Shown: positions 8,703 through 17,799 of the stretch, in pieces | Layout of the letters: the number at the start of each line of letters is the position of its first letter | Position numbering within the stretch: position 1 is the first letter of the stretch | Assembly: GCF_000382365.1 (NCBI RefSeq) | Contig: NZ_KB908232.1 | Coordinates: 1 to 64,000 of the forward strand | Direction of reading: 5' to 3' | Length of the DNA: 64,000 bases | From: Pannonibacter phragmitetus DSM 14782 | GTDB taxonomy: Bacteria; Pseudomonadota; Alphaproteobacteria; Rhizobiales; Stappiaceae | Translations under genes and position numbers: made by a program | Notes under the pieces: model-generated | The model's database searches: none | What the model saw: the letters and a program-made list of their open reading frames with translations, nothing else | What the model was told of the DNA's origin: nothing

Positions 8703-9994
8703 TGACGATCACCCTCCTCTGCCTGCTGGCACTTGCCGTGCTGCTGTTTCTGCGCACGCCGATTGCAGTCGCGACAGCTTTGACAGGTCTTGCCGGCCTT
8801 ACGGCTCTGCAGGGCTGGAAAGCGGCCTTCTCGCAGATTGGCATCATTGCCACTGAAACAGTTCTGACCTACGAGTTCGCGGTCATTCCTCTGTTCATCG
8901 TCATGGGCGCCTTCATCGCCCGCTCAGGCATTGCCGAAGAGCTGTTCAACGCCTGTTACGCGCTGGTCGGCCAGCTGCGCGGCGGGCTCGCCCTCTCCAC
9001 AATCGCAGCCTGCGGCGGCTTCGGTGCGGTGTCCGGCTCCAGCCTTGCGACGGCGGCCACCATGTCCGGCATCGCCTATCCGCAGATGAAGCGCTATGGC
9101 TACTCGGACGAACTGGCCACCGGCTCCATCGCCGCCGGTGGCACGCTGGGCATCCTCATTCCGCCCTCCATCGCGCTGGTCTTCTACGGCATCATGACCG
9201 AGACGGACATTGGCGAGCTGTTCATAGCCGGCATCATTCCGGGCCTGCTCGGCATCCTGTTCTACATGGGTGCGGTCGGTGCCGTCGTCCTGCTCAATCC
9301 GGCAGCAGGTCCCGCCGGAGAGCCCATGAGCCTTCGTGCCCGGCTCAAGGCCTTTGCTGGTGTCTGGTCCACGATCGCACTGTTCGGCCTTGTCATGGGC
9401 GGCATCTATGCGGGCCTGTTCTCTCCGACGGAAAGCGCCGGTGTGGGGGCCTGCGGCGCGCTGCTGATTGCACTTGCCCGCGGCAAGGCGTCGATGACCA
9501 TGGTGCTGGACTCCCTGCGCGATGGCATGCGCACCACGGTGCAGCTGATGATGATCCTCATCGGCTCCTTCATCTTCGCCAATCTGGTCAATGCCGGGCG
9601 CGTGCCTCAGGCGCTGGTTGCCTGGGTGGAGAGCATGCAGCTTGCGCCGATCCTGGTCATCCTCGTCATCGTCGGCATTTATGTGGTGCTGGGCTGCGTG
9701 CTGGAATCCATCTCCATGATGCTGCTGACGGTGCCGGTGTTCTACCCGCTGGTGGCGAGCCTTGGGTATGACCTCGTCTGGTTCGGCATCGTTGTGGTCG
9801 TGGTGGTTGAAATCAGCCTCATCACCCCGCCGGTCGGCCTCAATGTCTTCGTCCTGAAATCGGTGCTGCCGGGTGTGCGGCTGACCACGATCTTCCGGGG
9901 CGTTTCCCCCTTCGTCCTCGCCGATGTGCTGCGTGCAGCGCTGATCATCGGCGTTCCCTCCATCTCGCTGGCGCTGCCCGCGCTCATGCGCTGA
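8702..9994 (+). CDS. TRAP transporter large permease subunit (DctM family)
   Basis: A 430-residue polytopic protein of the DctM/SiaM family, normally 12 membrane helices, that forms the substrate channel. Typical landmarks are GAFIARSGIAEELF, the GFGAVSGSSLATAATM segment, GGTLGILIPPSIALVFYG, and LITPPVGLNVFVLK near the C-terminus. The start overlaps the stop of the small subunit. It is part of the aromatic operon and transcribed together with the hydrolase 19 bp downstream. Confidence 0.95.
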   Translation: MTITLLCLLALAVLLFLRTPIAVATALTGLAGLTALQGWKAAFSQIGIIATETVLTYEFAVIPLFIVMGAFIARSGIAEELFNACYALVGQLRGGLALSTIAACGGFGAVSGSSLATAATMSGIAYPQMKRYGYSDELATGSIAAGGTLGILIPPSIALVFYGIMTETDIGELFIAGIIPGLLGILFYMGAVGAVVLLNPAAGPAGEPMSLRARLKAFAGVWSTIALFGLVMGGIYAGLFSPTESAGVGACGALLIALARGKASMTMVLDSLRDGMRTTVQLMMILIGSFIFANLVNAGRVPQALVAWVESMQLAPILVILVIVGIYVVLGCVLESISMMLLTVPVFYPLVASLGYDLVWFGIVVVVVVEISLITPPVGLNVFVLKSVLPGVRLTTIFRGVSPFVLADVLRAALIIGVPSISLALPALMR

Positions 9995-10013
9995 ACTTGT
10001 CCGGAGATCCGAT

Positions 10014-10841
10014 ATGCCCGGCTCACACGACTATTCCCTTCAGATCACCGCAGCGGACCACCGCACCAACCTGCACCGCAACGGCAGCGGCAAACCCGTT
10101 GCCCTGCTGCATGGCTCTGGCGCCGGTGTCTCGGCCTGGGCCAACTGGCGCAAGGTCTTCGGCCCGCTGTCGCAGCAATTCGACGTGGTTGCGCCCGATA
10201 TCGCAGGCTTTGGCGCAACGGAACTCAAGGCCGATACCCAGTACAACATCATGTTCTGGGTGGAGCACTTCATCGCCATTCTTGATGCGCTGGAAATCAG
10301 CAAGATTTCGGTCGCCGGCAACTCCTTTGGCGGTGCGCTCGGCCTGATGACGGCAATCCACCACCCGGACCGCATCGACCGGCTGGTGCTGCTCGGCACC
10401 CCCTGCGGCCGCTTCCCGATGACCGATGGCCTCAAGGCTCAGGGCGAATTCGACGGCTCCATGGAGAGCCTGCGCCGTGCCATGAGCTTCTTCCCTTATG
10501 ACAGCTCGATCCTGACCGAAGACCTGATCGCCGCCCGGTTCGAAGCCGCCACACGCGATGGCGCGCTGGAAGCCTTCCGCCGCCTGATGCCCCCGCCCTC
10601 CGGTGACAATCCGGAAGTGCGCGGCATCCCGGAAAAGCTGCTGCGCCAGGTGAAGCACAAGACGCTGATCCTTCACGGGCGCGAGGACCGGGTGGTGCCT
10701 TACGAGCGGGCACTGGACATGCACCAGTGGCTGGAAAACTCGGAACTGCACTCCTTCGGCAAGTGCGGCCATTGGGTGCAGATCGAGCGGGAAGCCGAAT
10801 TCATGGCATTGGTGACCACTTTCCTTGGAGGCAAGGCATGA
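10014..10841 (+). CDS. Alpha/beta hydrolase, meta-cleavage product hydrolase type
   Basis: A 275-residue serine hydrolase. The catalytic triad is visible: Ser104 in GNSFGG, Asp225 in GREDRVVP and His253 in CGHWVQ. The oxyanion region is LLHGSGAGVSAWANW, as in BphD, CarC and MhpC. These enzymes cut the vinylogous 1,5-diketone formed by extradiol cleavage into 2-hydroxypenta-2,4-dienoate and an acid. The gene directly precedes the LigAB-type dioxygenase and overlaps its small subunit by ATGA, which supports that step. The acid released depends on the unknown ring substituent. Confidence 0.9.
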   Translation: MPGSHDYSLQITAADHRTNLHRNGSGKPVALLHGSGAGVSAWANWRKVFGPLSQQFDVVAPDIAGFGATELKADTQYNIMFWVEHFIAILDALEISKISVAGNSFGGALGLMTAIHHPDRIDRLVLLGTPCGRFPMTDGLKAQGEFDGSMESLRRAMSFFPYDSSILTEDLIAARFEAATRDGALEAFRRLMPPPSGDNPEVRGIPEKLLRQVKHKTLILHGREDRVVPYERALDMHQWLENSELHSFGKCGHWVQIEREAEFMALVTTFLGGKA

Positions 10842-11095
10842 GCCGCAACACACTCGAAAAGGTCCTGTACGACCTGTCCACCTCGGGCGCGAACAAGAAG
10901 ATGTTTGCCGCCGACCCGGACAAGTTCCTGTCCCGCTACCAGCTCTCCGAAGAAGAGCGCGGACTGATCACCGGATACAAGGTGCGCGAGATCGCCGACC
11001 TCGGCGTGAACACCATGCTCACCTGGGGCTTCTGGCTGCAGAGCGGACGGGGCCAGCGGGACTACATGAAGGTAATGAAGCGAGAGGAGGCTTGA
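10838..11095 (+). CDS. LigA-like small subunit of a class III extradiol dioxygenase
   Basis: An 85-residue helical protein with the LigA/CarBa-type pattern (KFLSRYQLSEEERGLITG, then a region around LGVNTMLTW). In protocatechuate 4,5-dioxygenase and 2'-aminobiphenyl-2,3-diol dioxygenase the small alpha subunit caps the active site of the catalytic beta subunit. The gene for that subunit follows three bases later. The ATG at 10838 overlaps the hydrolase stop. The assignment rests on family pattern and gene order. Confidence 0.82.
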   Translation: MSRNTLEKVLYDLSTSGANKKMFAADPDKFLSRYQLSEEERGLITGYKVREIADLGVNTMLTWGFWLQSGRGQRDYMKVMKREEA

Positions 11096-11098
11096 GCC

Positions 11099-11929
11099 AT
11101 GGCTGAGATCGTTGGCGGTTTTGTCGTTCCCCACAACCCGATCATGTTCTACGCGCCGGATGCACCAAGCGCCGCGCAAAAGCAGGTGGTGCTGGATGCC
11201 TACGCGGCGACGGCACGGCGCATTGCGGAGCTGAAGGCCGACACCGCAATCATCATTGGGTGTGACCACTACATACTCTATGGTACTGAATGCCTTCCGC
11301 GTTATGTCATCTCCACCGGCGAGATGGATGGTCCGGTGGACCAGTTGCCCGGTCTGAAGCGCGAGCCGATCGACTGCCATGCAGCGCTGGGAACCCACAT
11401 CTGCAAGGAAGGCTTCGAGACCGGTTTCGACTGGACCGTCGGCCGCGCCATGGCGGTGGATCATTCCGTCGCCATTCCGCACCACTACATGGTCAAGCCG
11501 AACCCCGGCATGAAGTCGGTTGCCGTGATGCTGGCCTGCGGCGTTGATCCCTATCTGCCGATGAAGCGTGCCTGGGAACTGGGCGAGCAGATCGCGGCAG
11601 CGGTGAAGAGCTTCCCCGGCAGCGAGCGCGTCGTGGTCATCGGCTCTGGCGGCATTTCCCACCATGTGGGGGACGAGCGCATGGGCGAAGTCAACCCGGA
11701 CTTCGACAAGCGCGTTCTGGCTGCCGTCACCACTGGCGACAAGGCCGCCATGCTGGGTTTCACGGACGAGATCATCCTTGCTGAAGGGGGCAACGGCGCC
11801 ATGGAAATCCGCACCTTCGCCTGTGCCATGGCGGCGGTGGGCGCGGCGGGTGGCCAGGTGGTTGCCTATGAGCCGATCACCGAGTGGGTCACCGGCATGG
11901 GCTTTGCCGAGCTGAGGGCAGCCGCATGA
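11099..11929 (+). CDS. LigB-like catalytic subunit of a class III extradiol ring-cleavage dioxygenase
   Basis: A 276-residue LigB-family protein. Residues matching the LigB active site are visible: His12 (VPHNP), His57 (GCDHYI) and Glu236 (AMEIRTF) as Fe(II) ligands, and His188 (SGGISHH) as catalytic base. It opens a catechol-type ring beside the hydroxyls using O2. With the hydrolase and mhpDFE it makes a complete meta pathway. The two-subunit LigAB architecture paired with a C-C hydrolase resembles carbazole CarBaBb-CarC more than protocatechuate pathways, but the substrate is not known. Confidence 0.9.
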   Translation: MAEIVGGFVVPHNPIMFYAPDAPSAAQKQVVLDAYAATARRIAELKADTAIIIGCDHYILYGTECLPRYVISTGEMDGPVDQLPGLKREPIDCHAALGTHICKEGFETGFDWTVGRAMAVDHSVAIPHHYMVKPNPGMKSVAVMLACGVDPYLPMKRAWELGEQIAAAVKSFPGSERVVVIGSGGISHHVGDERMGEVNPDFDKRVLAAVTTGDKAAMLGFTDEIILAEGGNGAMEIRTFACAMAAVGAAGGQVVAYEPITEWVTGMGFAELRAAA

Positions 11930-12258
11930 TGGCAGAAACGCTGGACATGGTGCGGATCTGCGACGCCTCGGACATCTCCGGCGGCGAGATCCTGAAGGTG
12001 ACCATCGAGGGGCATGAGCCCCTCGGTGTGACCGAAGCGGACGGCAGCTTCTACGTCTTTCCCGACACCTGCCCCCACGCCAATGAGTCGCTGGCCAAAG
12101 GCTGGGTGGAGGATGGGCGCGTGGTGTGCCCGGTGCATTTCGCCGAGTTCGAACTGGGCAATGGTGACGTGCACAACGGCCCCGTTGGATGCGGCAAGCT
12201 GAAATTCTTTGACTGCGAACTGCGCGGCGACGGGCTTTACGCCCGGCTCGCCGGCTGA
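11926..12258 (+). CDS. Rieske-type ferredoxin of a ring-hydroxylating dioxygenase
   Basis: A 110-residue small Rieske protein with the [2Fe-2S] ligands in CPHANESL and CPVHF. It shuttles electrons from the FAD reductase to the terminal oxygenase (BphF/CarAc-like role). The start ATG (11926, with a second ATG at 11929) overlaps the end of the ligB-like gene. It lies immediately before the oxygenase subunits. The matching reductase is probably the gene at 19581. Confidence 0.92.
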   Translation: MMAETLDMVRICDASDISGGEILKVTIEGHEPLGVTEADGSFYVFPDTCPHANESLAKGWVEDGRVVCPVHFAEFELGNGDVHNGPVGCGKLKFFDCELRGDGLYARLAG

Positions 12259-12294
12259 TCCGGCCTCCCCCGAACAGACTAAGGGAGCTTATGG

Positions 12295-13719
12295 ATGTGT
12301 GAACATGACGGCTGCGCAGGCAGCGCAGAAGCGGGCGGCAACCGCCCCGACATGCGGCCGGTCTATCCCAGGGCCGGCAGCTACCCGGACTTCGCCGGGC
12401 TTGTAGACACGCAGCGTGCACAGGTCGACCGCAAGGTCTTCCATGACAAGGCTGTCTACGAGGCAGAGCTGCGCCAGATCTTCGGCCGCGCCTGGCTTTT
12501 CCTTGCGCATGAGAGCCAGATCCCCGAGCCGGGCGATTTCATCCGCACCTACATGGGCGAGGACAATGTCATTGTCGTGCGCCAGCGGGACAAGTCGGTC
12601 AACGCCTTCCTGAACTCCTGCCCGCATCGCGGCAACCGGGTGTGCATGGTGGACGCGGGCAAGAAGGCACGCGGCTTCATCTGCAATTACCACGGCTGGT
12701 CCTTCGGCATCGACGGCGGCCTGCGCGGTACTGACGGCAAGGTCTATGACACGGATGTCACCTTCGACAAGGCCGGCATCGGTCTCACTCCGGTGGCGCA
12801 GGTCGCCTCCTACAAGGGGCTCATCTTCGGCACCTTTGATCCGGAGGCTCCGAGCCTGACCGAGTTTCTGGGTGATTTCACCTGGTATCTCGACGTGATG
12901 CTCGACAATGACGAAGGCGGCACCGAATTCATCGGCGGGGCCATCAAGTCCGTCGTTGACTGCAACTGGAAATTCCCGGCGGAGAACTTCGTCGGTGACA
13001 TTCTCCATGCCTTCTGGACGCATCAGTCCGGTGCGCAGGCCATTCTGGGCGGAGGCGTCGATCTGGGCGCGCGCTATGACGAGCTGGCCTTCCAGGCGTC
13101 GGTCTACGGCCACGGCATCGAGACCAATCTCGACAAGGTCGGCAACACCCGCACCCTCGGCTATCCGGAGCTGGTGGACTACGTCTTCTCCCGGCAGAAG
13201 GAAATGGCGGAGCGTCTGGGGGATGTACGGGCGCGCATGGTGGGGGCGGTTTCTTCCGCCACCGTGTTTCCGAACTTCTCCTTCCTGCCTGGTCAGGCGA
13301 CATTCCGTGTCTGGCATCCGCGCGGGCCGGACAAGATCGAGCTGGTGGTCTGGACCCTCGTCAACAAGAACATGCCCGAACACATCAAGGAACTGTACCG
13401 CAAGGGCGTGATGATGACGTTCTCGCCTGCCGGTGTGTTCGAAATGGATGATGGCGAGAACTGGGAATATTCCACCCGGGTCAACAAGGGCTACGTCACC
13501 CGCCAGCAGCCCCTGCACTATGCACTTGGCCTCGGCACCAGGGATGAGACCCGCGATCTGCCGGGCATCATCCACAAGGGCTCGCTGAACGATGCGAACC
13601 AGCGCCTTTTCTACACGCGCTGGGCCGAGTTCATGCGCCACGACAACTGGCACGACCTGCAGAACGGGGAAACCGCCCCGCCGCGCCGGGCCGTGCAGCA
13701 GCAGCAGGCAGCGGAGTAG
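12295..13719 (+). CDS. Aromatic ring-hydroxylating dioxygenase, alpha subunit
   Basis: A 474-residue terminal oxygenase subunit. The Rieske centre is Cys109/His111 (CPHRG) and Cys130/His133 (CNYHGWSF). The mononuclear iron site has the bridging Asp235 and ligands His238 and His243 in GDILHAFWTH. The enzyme adds O2 to an aromatic ring as a cis-dihydrodiol, or triggers angular attack and substituent loss. AAGGGAG at 12281 places the start at 12295. A four-codon ATG...TGA frame starts at 12291 and overlaps it. The first 20 residues are Cys/His-rich and unusual, and Met20 is an alternative start. Confidence 0.94.
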   Translation: MCEHDGCAGSAEAGGNRPDMRPVYPRAGSYPDFAGLVDTQRAQVDRKVFHDKAVYEAELRQIFGRAWLFLAHESQIPEPGDFIRTYMGEDNVIVVRQRDKSVNAFLNSCPHRGNRVCMVDAGKKARGFICNYHGWSFGIDGGLRGTDGKVYDTDVTFDKAGIGLTPVAQVASYKGLIFGTFDPEAPSLTEFLGDFTWYLDVMLDNDEGGTEFIGGAIKSVVDCNWKFPAENFVGDILHAFWTHQSGAQAILGGGVDLGARYDELAFQASVYGHGIETNLDKVGNTRTLGYPELVDYVFSRQKEMAERLGDVRARMVGAVSSATVFPNFSFLPGQATFRVWHPRGPDKIELVVWTLVNKNMPEHIKELYRKGVMMTFSPAGVFEMDDGENWEYSTRVNKGYVTRQQPLHYALGLGTRDETRDLPGIIHKGSLNDANQRLFYTRWAEFMRHDNWHDLQNGETAPPRRAVQQQQAAE

Positions 13720-13723
13720 GCCC

Positions 13724-14272
13724 ATGCTTGACATCGCCAGACCCTTTACGGACTTCACCCGCTACGCCGATAGCGAAACCGAACGGCTCGTCACCCGCTT
13801 CCTCCATGCAGAGGCCCGGGTGCTGGACCGGGAGGCCTATCAGGAATGGCTGGAGACCTTCATCGACAAGGACATCCGCTACTGGATGCCGGACATGGAA
13901 ACCCGCCGCCGCGACGACAAGCGCGGCACCTTCTGCTACGGCGAGTCTGCCTATTTCGATGACACCTGGGACGAGCTGCATGTGCGCGTGAAGCGCTACA
14001 ACGAGCCCTCGGCCTGGGCTGACAATCCTGCCACCCGCCACGCGCATCTCATCAGCAACATCGAGGTGTTCGAGACGGATGACCCGCATCTGGTAGCGGC
14101 CTGCTCGGCCTTTACCAACGTGCGCAACCGCAACGAAACGGATCAGGACATCATCCACGGCCGGCGCGAAGACGTGCTGCGGCGGGAGGGAGACGGTTTC
14201 CGTCTGCTGCGCCGGCGCATCTTCATCGTGCAGAACGTGCTTCTGTCCAAGAACCTGAACACCTTCCTGTGA
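13724..14272 (+). CDS. Aromatic ring-hydroxylating dioxygenase, beta subunit
   Basis: A 182-residue SnoaL/NTF2-like structural subunit that forms the alpha3-beta3 oxygenase with the preceding gene (spacing 4 bp). The family pattern is visible in RFLHAEARVLDREAYQEWL, the YWMPDMETRRR region and the C-terminal RRRIFIVQNVLLSKNLN. Length is normal for the family. It carries no catalytic residues itself. Confidence 0.93.
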   Translation: MLDIARPFTDFTRYADSETERLVTRFLHAEARVLDREAYQEWLETFIDKDIRYWMPDMETRRRDDKRGTFCYGESAYFDDTWDELHVRVKRYNEPSAWADNPATRHAHLISNIEVFETDDPHLVAACSAFTNVRNRNETDQDIIHGRREDVLRREGDGFRLLRRRIFIVQNVLLSKNLNTFL

Positions 14273-14280
14273 GAACACCC

Positions 14281-15090
14281 ATGAGCGGACGGCTTCAGGG
14301 ATACAGCGCCATCGTCACGGGTGGCGGCAAGGGCATCGGGCGGGCGGTGGTGGACCGTTTCGTGGCAGAGGGCGCGAGGGTTGGCGTTCTCGTGCGCAGC
14401 GAGGCGGATGCCGGGTCGCTCACCGGGCAGCATGGCGATGCCGTGCTTCCCGTGCTGGGCGATGTGCGCAGCTGGGCGGACAACAGCCGTCTGGTCGAGG
14501 CCACAACTTCGGCCTTTGGCAAACTGGATGTGCTGGTGCCCAATGCGGGCGTCTATGATTTCTCCGACCGGTTCGAGACGATCTCCGGCGAGGATCTGCA
14601 GACCCGTTTCGAGGAACTGTTTGCCGTCAACGTGCAGGGCTACCTGCTGGCGGTGCGCGCAGCGCTCGATCCCTTGCGCGCCTCGCAGGGCTCGGTGGTC
14701 TTCACCCTCTCCTCTTCCAGCTTCTATCCGGGCGGCGGCGGCGTGCTTTACGTGTCGTCCAAGCACGCGCTGGTGGGCACGGTGAAGCAGCTTGCCTTCG
14801 AGCTTGCTCCGGACATCCGCGTCAACGCGGTTGCGCCCGGCGGCACGCGCACCGGTCTAGGCGGGCTCAGTTCGGCCGGACACAGCCGCTCGCTCGCAGA
14901 TATTCCCGGCTTCGATGCCATGGTCGCCAAGACCGTGCCGCTCGGCTTCCTGTCCGAGCCGGAGGATCACGCCGGTCTTTATGTAACGCTCGCCTCCAGG
15001 GAGGAGGCCCGCTTCGTCACTGCCGAAATCATCCGCTCGGACGGGGGACTGATGGTGCGTGGCGGCGGACGCAAGAGAAAGGAAGCCTGA
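14281..15090 (+). CDS. Short-chain dehydrogenase, probable cis-dihydrodiol dehydrogenase
   Basis: A 269-residue classical SDR. The nucleotide-binding loop is TGGGKGIG (residues 13-20), the NAG motif is at 88-90, and Tyr157/Lys161 form the YVSSK catalytic pair. Placed directly after the oxygenase subunits, it most likely rearomatises the cis-dihydrodiol to a catechol using NAD+, as BphB/NahB-type enzymes do. The frame can be read from a GTG at 14269, but ATG 14281 after the beta-subunit stop fits the family N-terminus. Confidence 0.88.
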   Translation: MSGRLQGYSAIVTGGGKGIGRAVVDRFVAEGARVGVLVRSEADAGSLTGQHGDAVLPVLGDVRSWADNSRLVEATTSAFGKLDVLVPNAGVYDFSDRFETISGEDLQTRFEELFAVNVQGYLLAVRAALDPLRASQGSVVFTLSSSSFYPGGGGVLYVSSKHALVGTVKQLAFELAPDIRVNAVAPGGTRTGLGGLSSAGHSRSLADIPGFDAMVAKTVPLGFLSEPEDHAGLYVTLASREEARFVTAEIIRSDGGLMVRGGGRKRKEA

Positions 15091-16076
15091 TGAGCAAGAC
15101 CGATGCTGCACTGGCCGGGCTGAAGGCCCGCATGCGCCTTCCGGTGATCGCAGCCCCCATGTTCCTCGTCTCCGGCCCGGACATGGTGACCGCCGCCTGC
15201 CGCGCAGGGGTCATGGGCGCCCTGCCCGGCCCAAATGCCCGCACCACGGCGGATCTGCGCGACTGGTTTGAAACCATCTCCGGCAATCTCGGCCCGCAGG
15301 ATGCACCCTGGGCCTTCAACATGATCACCCACACCAGCTATGGCCGCTTTGACGAGGAAATCGCCCTTGTTGCCGAGTACAAGCCGGCGCTGGTCATCAC
15401 CGCGCTGGGCGGGCCGCACCGGGTGACAGATGCCGTGCACGGCTATGGCGGGCTTGTCTTTGCAGACGTGAACTCGCCGCTCTATGCCCGCAAGGCCGTC
15501 GAGAAAGGCGCGGATGGGCTGGTGCTTGTCTGTGCCGGTGCGGGCGGACACACGGGCGAATATGCCATGATGCCCTTCATCGACGAGGTGCGCTCCTTCT
15601 TTGACGGGCCGCTGATCGTGGGCGGCGGCATCTCCACCGGGCAGGCGGTGCGGGCGGTCGAGAACCTTGGCGCGGACTTCGCCTATGTGGGCACCCGTTT
15701 CCTCGCAGCGCCCGAAACCATGATCCCGGATGAATACCGGCAGATGGTCATCGCCAGCCACATGGAAGACCTCATCGCCTCGCGCGCCATCACCGGAGCC
15801 TTGGGCAACTGGATGAAGGCCAGCGTCGAGCGGGCCGGAATTTCCCTCTCCGACATGAAGGCAGAGGCAAAGATCGACTTCTCCGGCGACATGCATTCCG
15901 GCGCCAAGGCCTGGAAACATGTGTGGAGCGCAGGCCAGGGCGTCGGCGCCATCACCGCCAGCGAGCCGGTGGCCCGCATCGTGGACGGGCTGAGCGAAGG
16001 CTATCTCGCCGCCTTTGCGGCAGAGCGCGCCCGCACCGGCTTTGCGGAGAGACTTTCAGGAAGGAATGCAGCATGA
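15090..16076 (+). CDS. Nitronate monooxygenase-like FMN enzyme (NMO / 2-nitropropane dioxygenase family)
   Basis: A 328-residue TIM-barrel flavoprotein. Family landmarks are PVIAAPMFLVSGPDMVTAA at the N-terminus, GAGGHTGE around residue 150, and the phosphate-binding GGGISTG and GTRFLA. The family oxidises nitronates, but many members act on unknown substrates. Its job inside a ring-cleavage operon is not obvious: it may detoxify a nitro compound such as a propionate-3-nitronate, or act on an unsaturated intermediate. The start overlaps the SDR stop by a base. Confidence 0.85.
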   Translation: MSKTDAALAGLKARMRLPVIAAPMFLVSGPDMVTAACRAGVMGALPGPNARTTADLRDWFETISGNLGPQDAPWAFNMITHTSYGRFDEEIALVAEYKPALVITALGGPHRVTDAVHGYGGLVFADVNSPLYARKAVEKGADGLVLVCAGAGGHTGEYAMMPFIDEVRSFFDGPLIVGGGISTGQAVRAVENLGADFAYVGTRFLAAPETMIPDEYRQMVIASHMEDLIASRAITGALGNWMKASVERAGISLSDMKAEAKIDFSGDMHSGAKAWKHVWSAGQGVGAITASEPVARIVDGLSEGYLAAFAAERARTGFAERLSGRNAA

Positions 16077-16858
16077 GCATCATCGAACAGGCCGCAGACC
16101 GCCTCTGGCAGGCGCGGCAGACCGGCACCCCTTGCGCACCTGTGCGCGACCTTCTGGGCGAAAGCGATGTGGCCGCCGCCTATGCCGTACAGGAGATCAA
16201 CACCCGCCGGCAGCTTGAGAAAAGCCGCATCGTGGGTGCCAAGATCGGCCTTACGTCCCGCGTGGTGCAGCAGCAGCTTGGGGTGCACCAGCCCGACTTC
16301 GGTCTGCTCTTTGCAGACATGGATGTTCTGAATGCAGGCATCGTGCCTTTCGCAGAGCTGAGCCAGCCCAAGGTGGAGGCGGAAATCGCCTTCATTCTCG
16401 GCAAGGATCTGCCCCATGCCGATTGCACCAGCGCCGAGGTAATCGCCGCCGTTGACCATGTGGTTCCGGCGCTGGAAATCGTCGGTTCGCGGGTCGCAGG
16501 CTGGGACATCCGCATCACCGACACCATCGCCGACAACGCTTCCTCTTCGCATTTCGTGCTGGGGCCGGTGGCTAAACCGCTGGCAGCGGTGGATCTGCTC
16601 GACTGCGCCATGGAACTGGAGCTGAACGGGGAGAAGAAGTCCTCCGGCAAGGGCCGCGCCTGCCTCGGCTCCCCCCTCTCCGCTCTCGTCTGGCTCGCCC
16701 GCACCATGGCCGCCAGCGGCAGGCCGTTGCAGGCCGGGCATGTGGTGCTTTCCGGGGCGCTTGGCCCCATGGTGGCCGTCAGCCCCGGCGGCACCTGCAC
16801 CGCCCGCATTGAAGGCCTTGGAGAAGTCAGCGTCGAATTCGGAGGACTTGCGGCATGA
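16073..16858 (+). CDS. mhpD: 2-keto-4-pentenoate (2-hydroxypenta-2,4-dienoate) hydratase
   Basis: A 261-residue member of the MhpD/BphH/DmpE hydratase family that adds water to 2-hydroxypentadienoate to give 4-hydroxy-2-oxovalerate. Typical segments are [20 protein letters not shown], the acidic metal-binding region [14 protein letters not shown], and [14 protein letters not shown]. It overlaps the NMO-like gene by ATGA and the next gene by ATGA. It is the first of the three-step lower meta pathway. Confidence 0.95.
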   Translation: MSIIEQAADRLWQARQTGTPCAPVRDLLGESDVAAAYAVQEINTRRQLEKSRIVGAKIGLTSRVVQQQLGVHQPDFGLLFADMDVLNAGIVPFAELSQPKVEAEIAFILGKDLPHADCTSAEVIAAVDHVVPALEIVGSRVAGWDIRITDTIADNASSSHFVLGPVAKPLAAVDLLDCAMELELNGEKKSSGKGRACLGSPLSALVWLARTMAASGRPLQAGHVVLSGALGPMVAVSPGGTCTARIEGLGEVSVEFGGLAA

Positions 16859-17799
16859 GCAAGGTCAAATGCGCCATCATCGGCTCGGGCAACATCGGCA
16901 CCGACCTGATGATCAAGATCATGCGCCTGTCGGACGTGCTGGAATGCGCCGCCCTGGTGGGCATTGATGCAACATCCGATGGCCTTGCCCGCGCGGCACG
17001 GCTGGGCGTTGCCACCACCCACGAAGGGTTGGAGGGCCTGCGCGCCCTACCCGTCTACAAGGACATCGCCATCGTCTTCGATGCCACATCGGCAGGTGCG
17101 CACAAGCGCCACAGCGAGGCGCTGATTGCAGATGGCAAGCAGGTGATCGACCTGACCCCCGCTGCCATCGGCCCCTACACCATCCCGCCGGTCAATCTGG
17201 ATGCCAATCTGGATGCGCCGAACGTCAACATGGTGACCTGCGGCGGTCAGGCGACGATCCCTATCGTTGCCGCCATTTCCCGCGTGACAAAGGTGCACTG
17301 GGGCGAAATCGTCGCCTCCATCGCCTCGAAATCCGCTGGCCCCGGCACCCGCGCCAATATTGACGAGTTCACCGAGACGACGGCAGCCGCCATCGAACAG
17401 GTGGGCGGTGCGGACAAGGGCAAGGCGATCATCATCCTCAATCCGGCAGAACCGCCGCTGATCATGCGCGACACGGTGATCTGCCTTGCGGATGACGCCA
17501 GCAGGGACGCCATCCGCGCCTCGATCCTCGCCATGGTGGAGGAAGTGCGGGCCTATGTCCCCGGCTACCGCCTGAAGCAGGACGTGCAATTCGAACGCAT
17601 CGGCGGCAACGCGCCGCTGTGGATCCCGGAACTGGGCCGCCACGTGGACGGGCTGAAGGTAACCGTCTTCCTCGAAGTGGAAGGCGCGGCGCATTATCTG
17701 CCCGCCTACGCCGGTAATCTCGACATCATGACCTCTGCCGCCATGAAGACGGCCGAGCGCATCGCAATCCTGCGCAACTGGGTGAAGGAGGCTGCGTGA
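16855..17799 (+). CDS. mhpF: Acetaldehyde dehydrogenase (CoA-acylating)
   Basis: A 314-residue enzyme of the MhpF/BphJ/DmpF family. The Rossmann loop is [11 protein letters not shown] and the catalytic Cys129 lies in [12 protein letters not shown]. It converts acetaldehyde, CoA and NAD+ to acetyl-CoA, and in this family receives the toxic aldehyde by channelling from the partner aldolase encoded next. Length is usual, and there are overlaps with both neighbours. Confidence 0.97.
   Translation: MSKVKCAIIGSGNIGTDLMIKIMRLSDVLECAALVGIDATSDGLARAARLGVATTHEGLEGLRALPVYKDIAIVFDATSAGAHKRHSEALIADGKQVIDLTPAAIGPYTIPPVNLDANLDAPNVNMVTCGGQATIPIVAAISRVTKVHWGEIVASIASKSAGPGTRANIDEFTETTAAAIEQVGGADKGKAIIILNPAEPPLIMRDTVICLADDASRDAIRASILAMVEEVRAYVPGYRLKQDVQFERIGGNAPLWIPELGRHVDGLKVTVFLEVEGAAHYLPAYAGNLDIMTSAAMKTAERIAILRNWVKEAA

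Noticed and set aside
10700-12421. 573-codon open frame opposite the extradiol dioxygenase genes
   Set aside because: It runs across several well-supported overlapping genes on the other strand and shows no domain.
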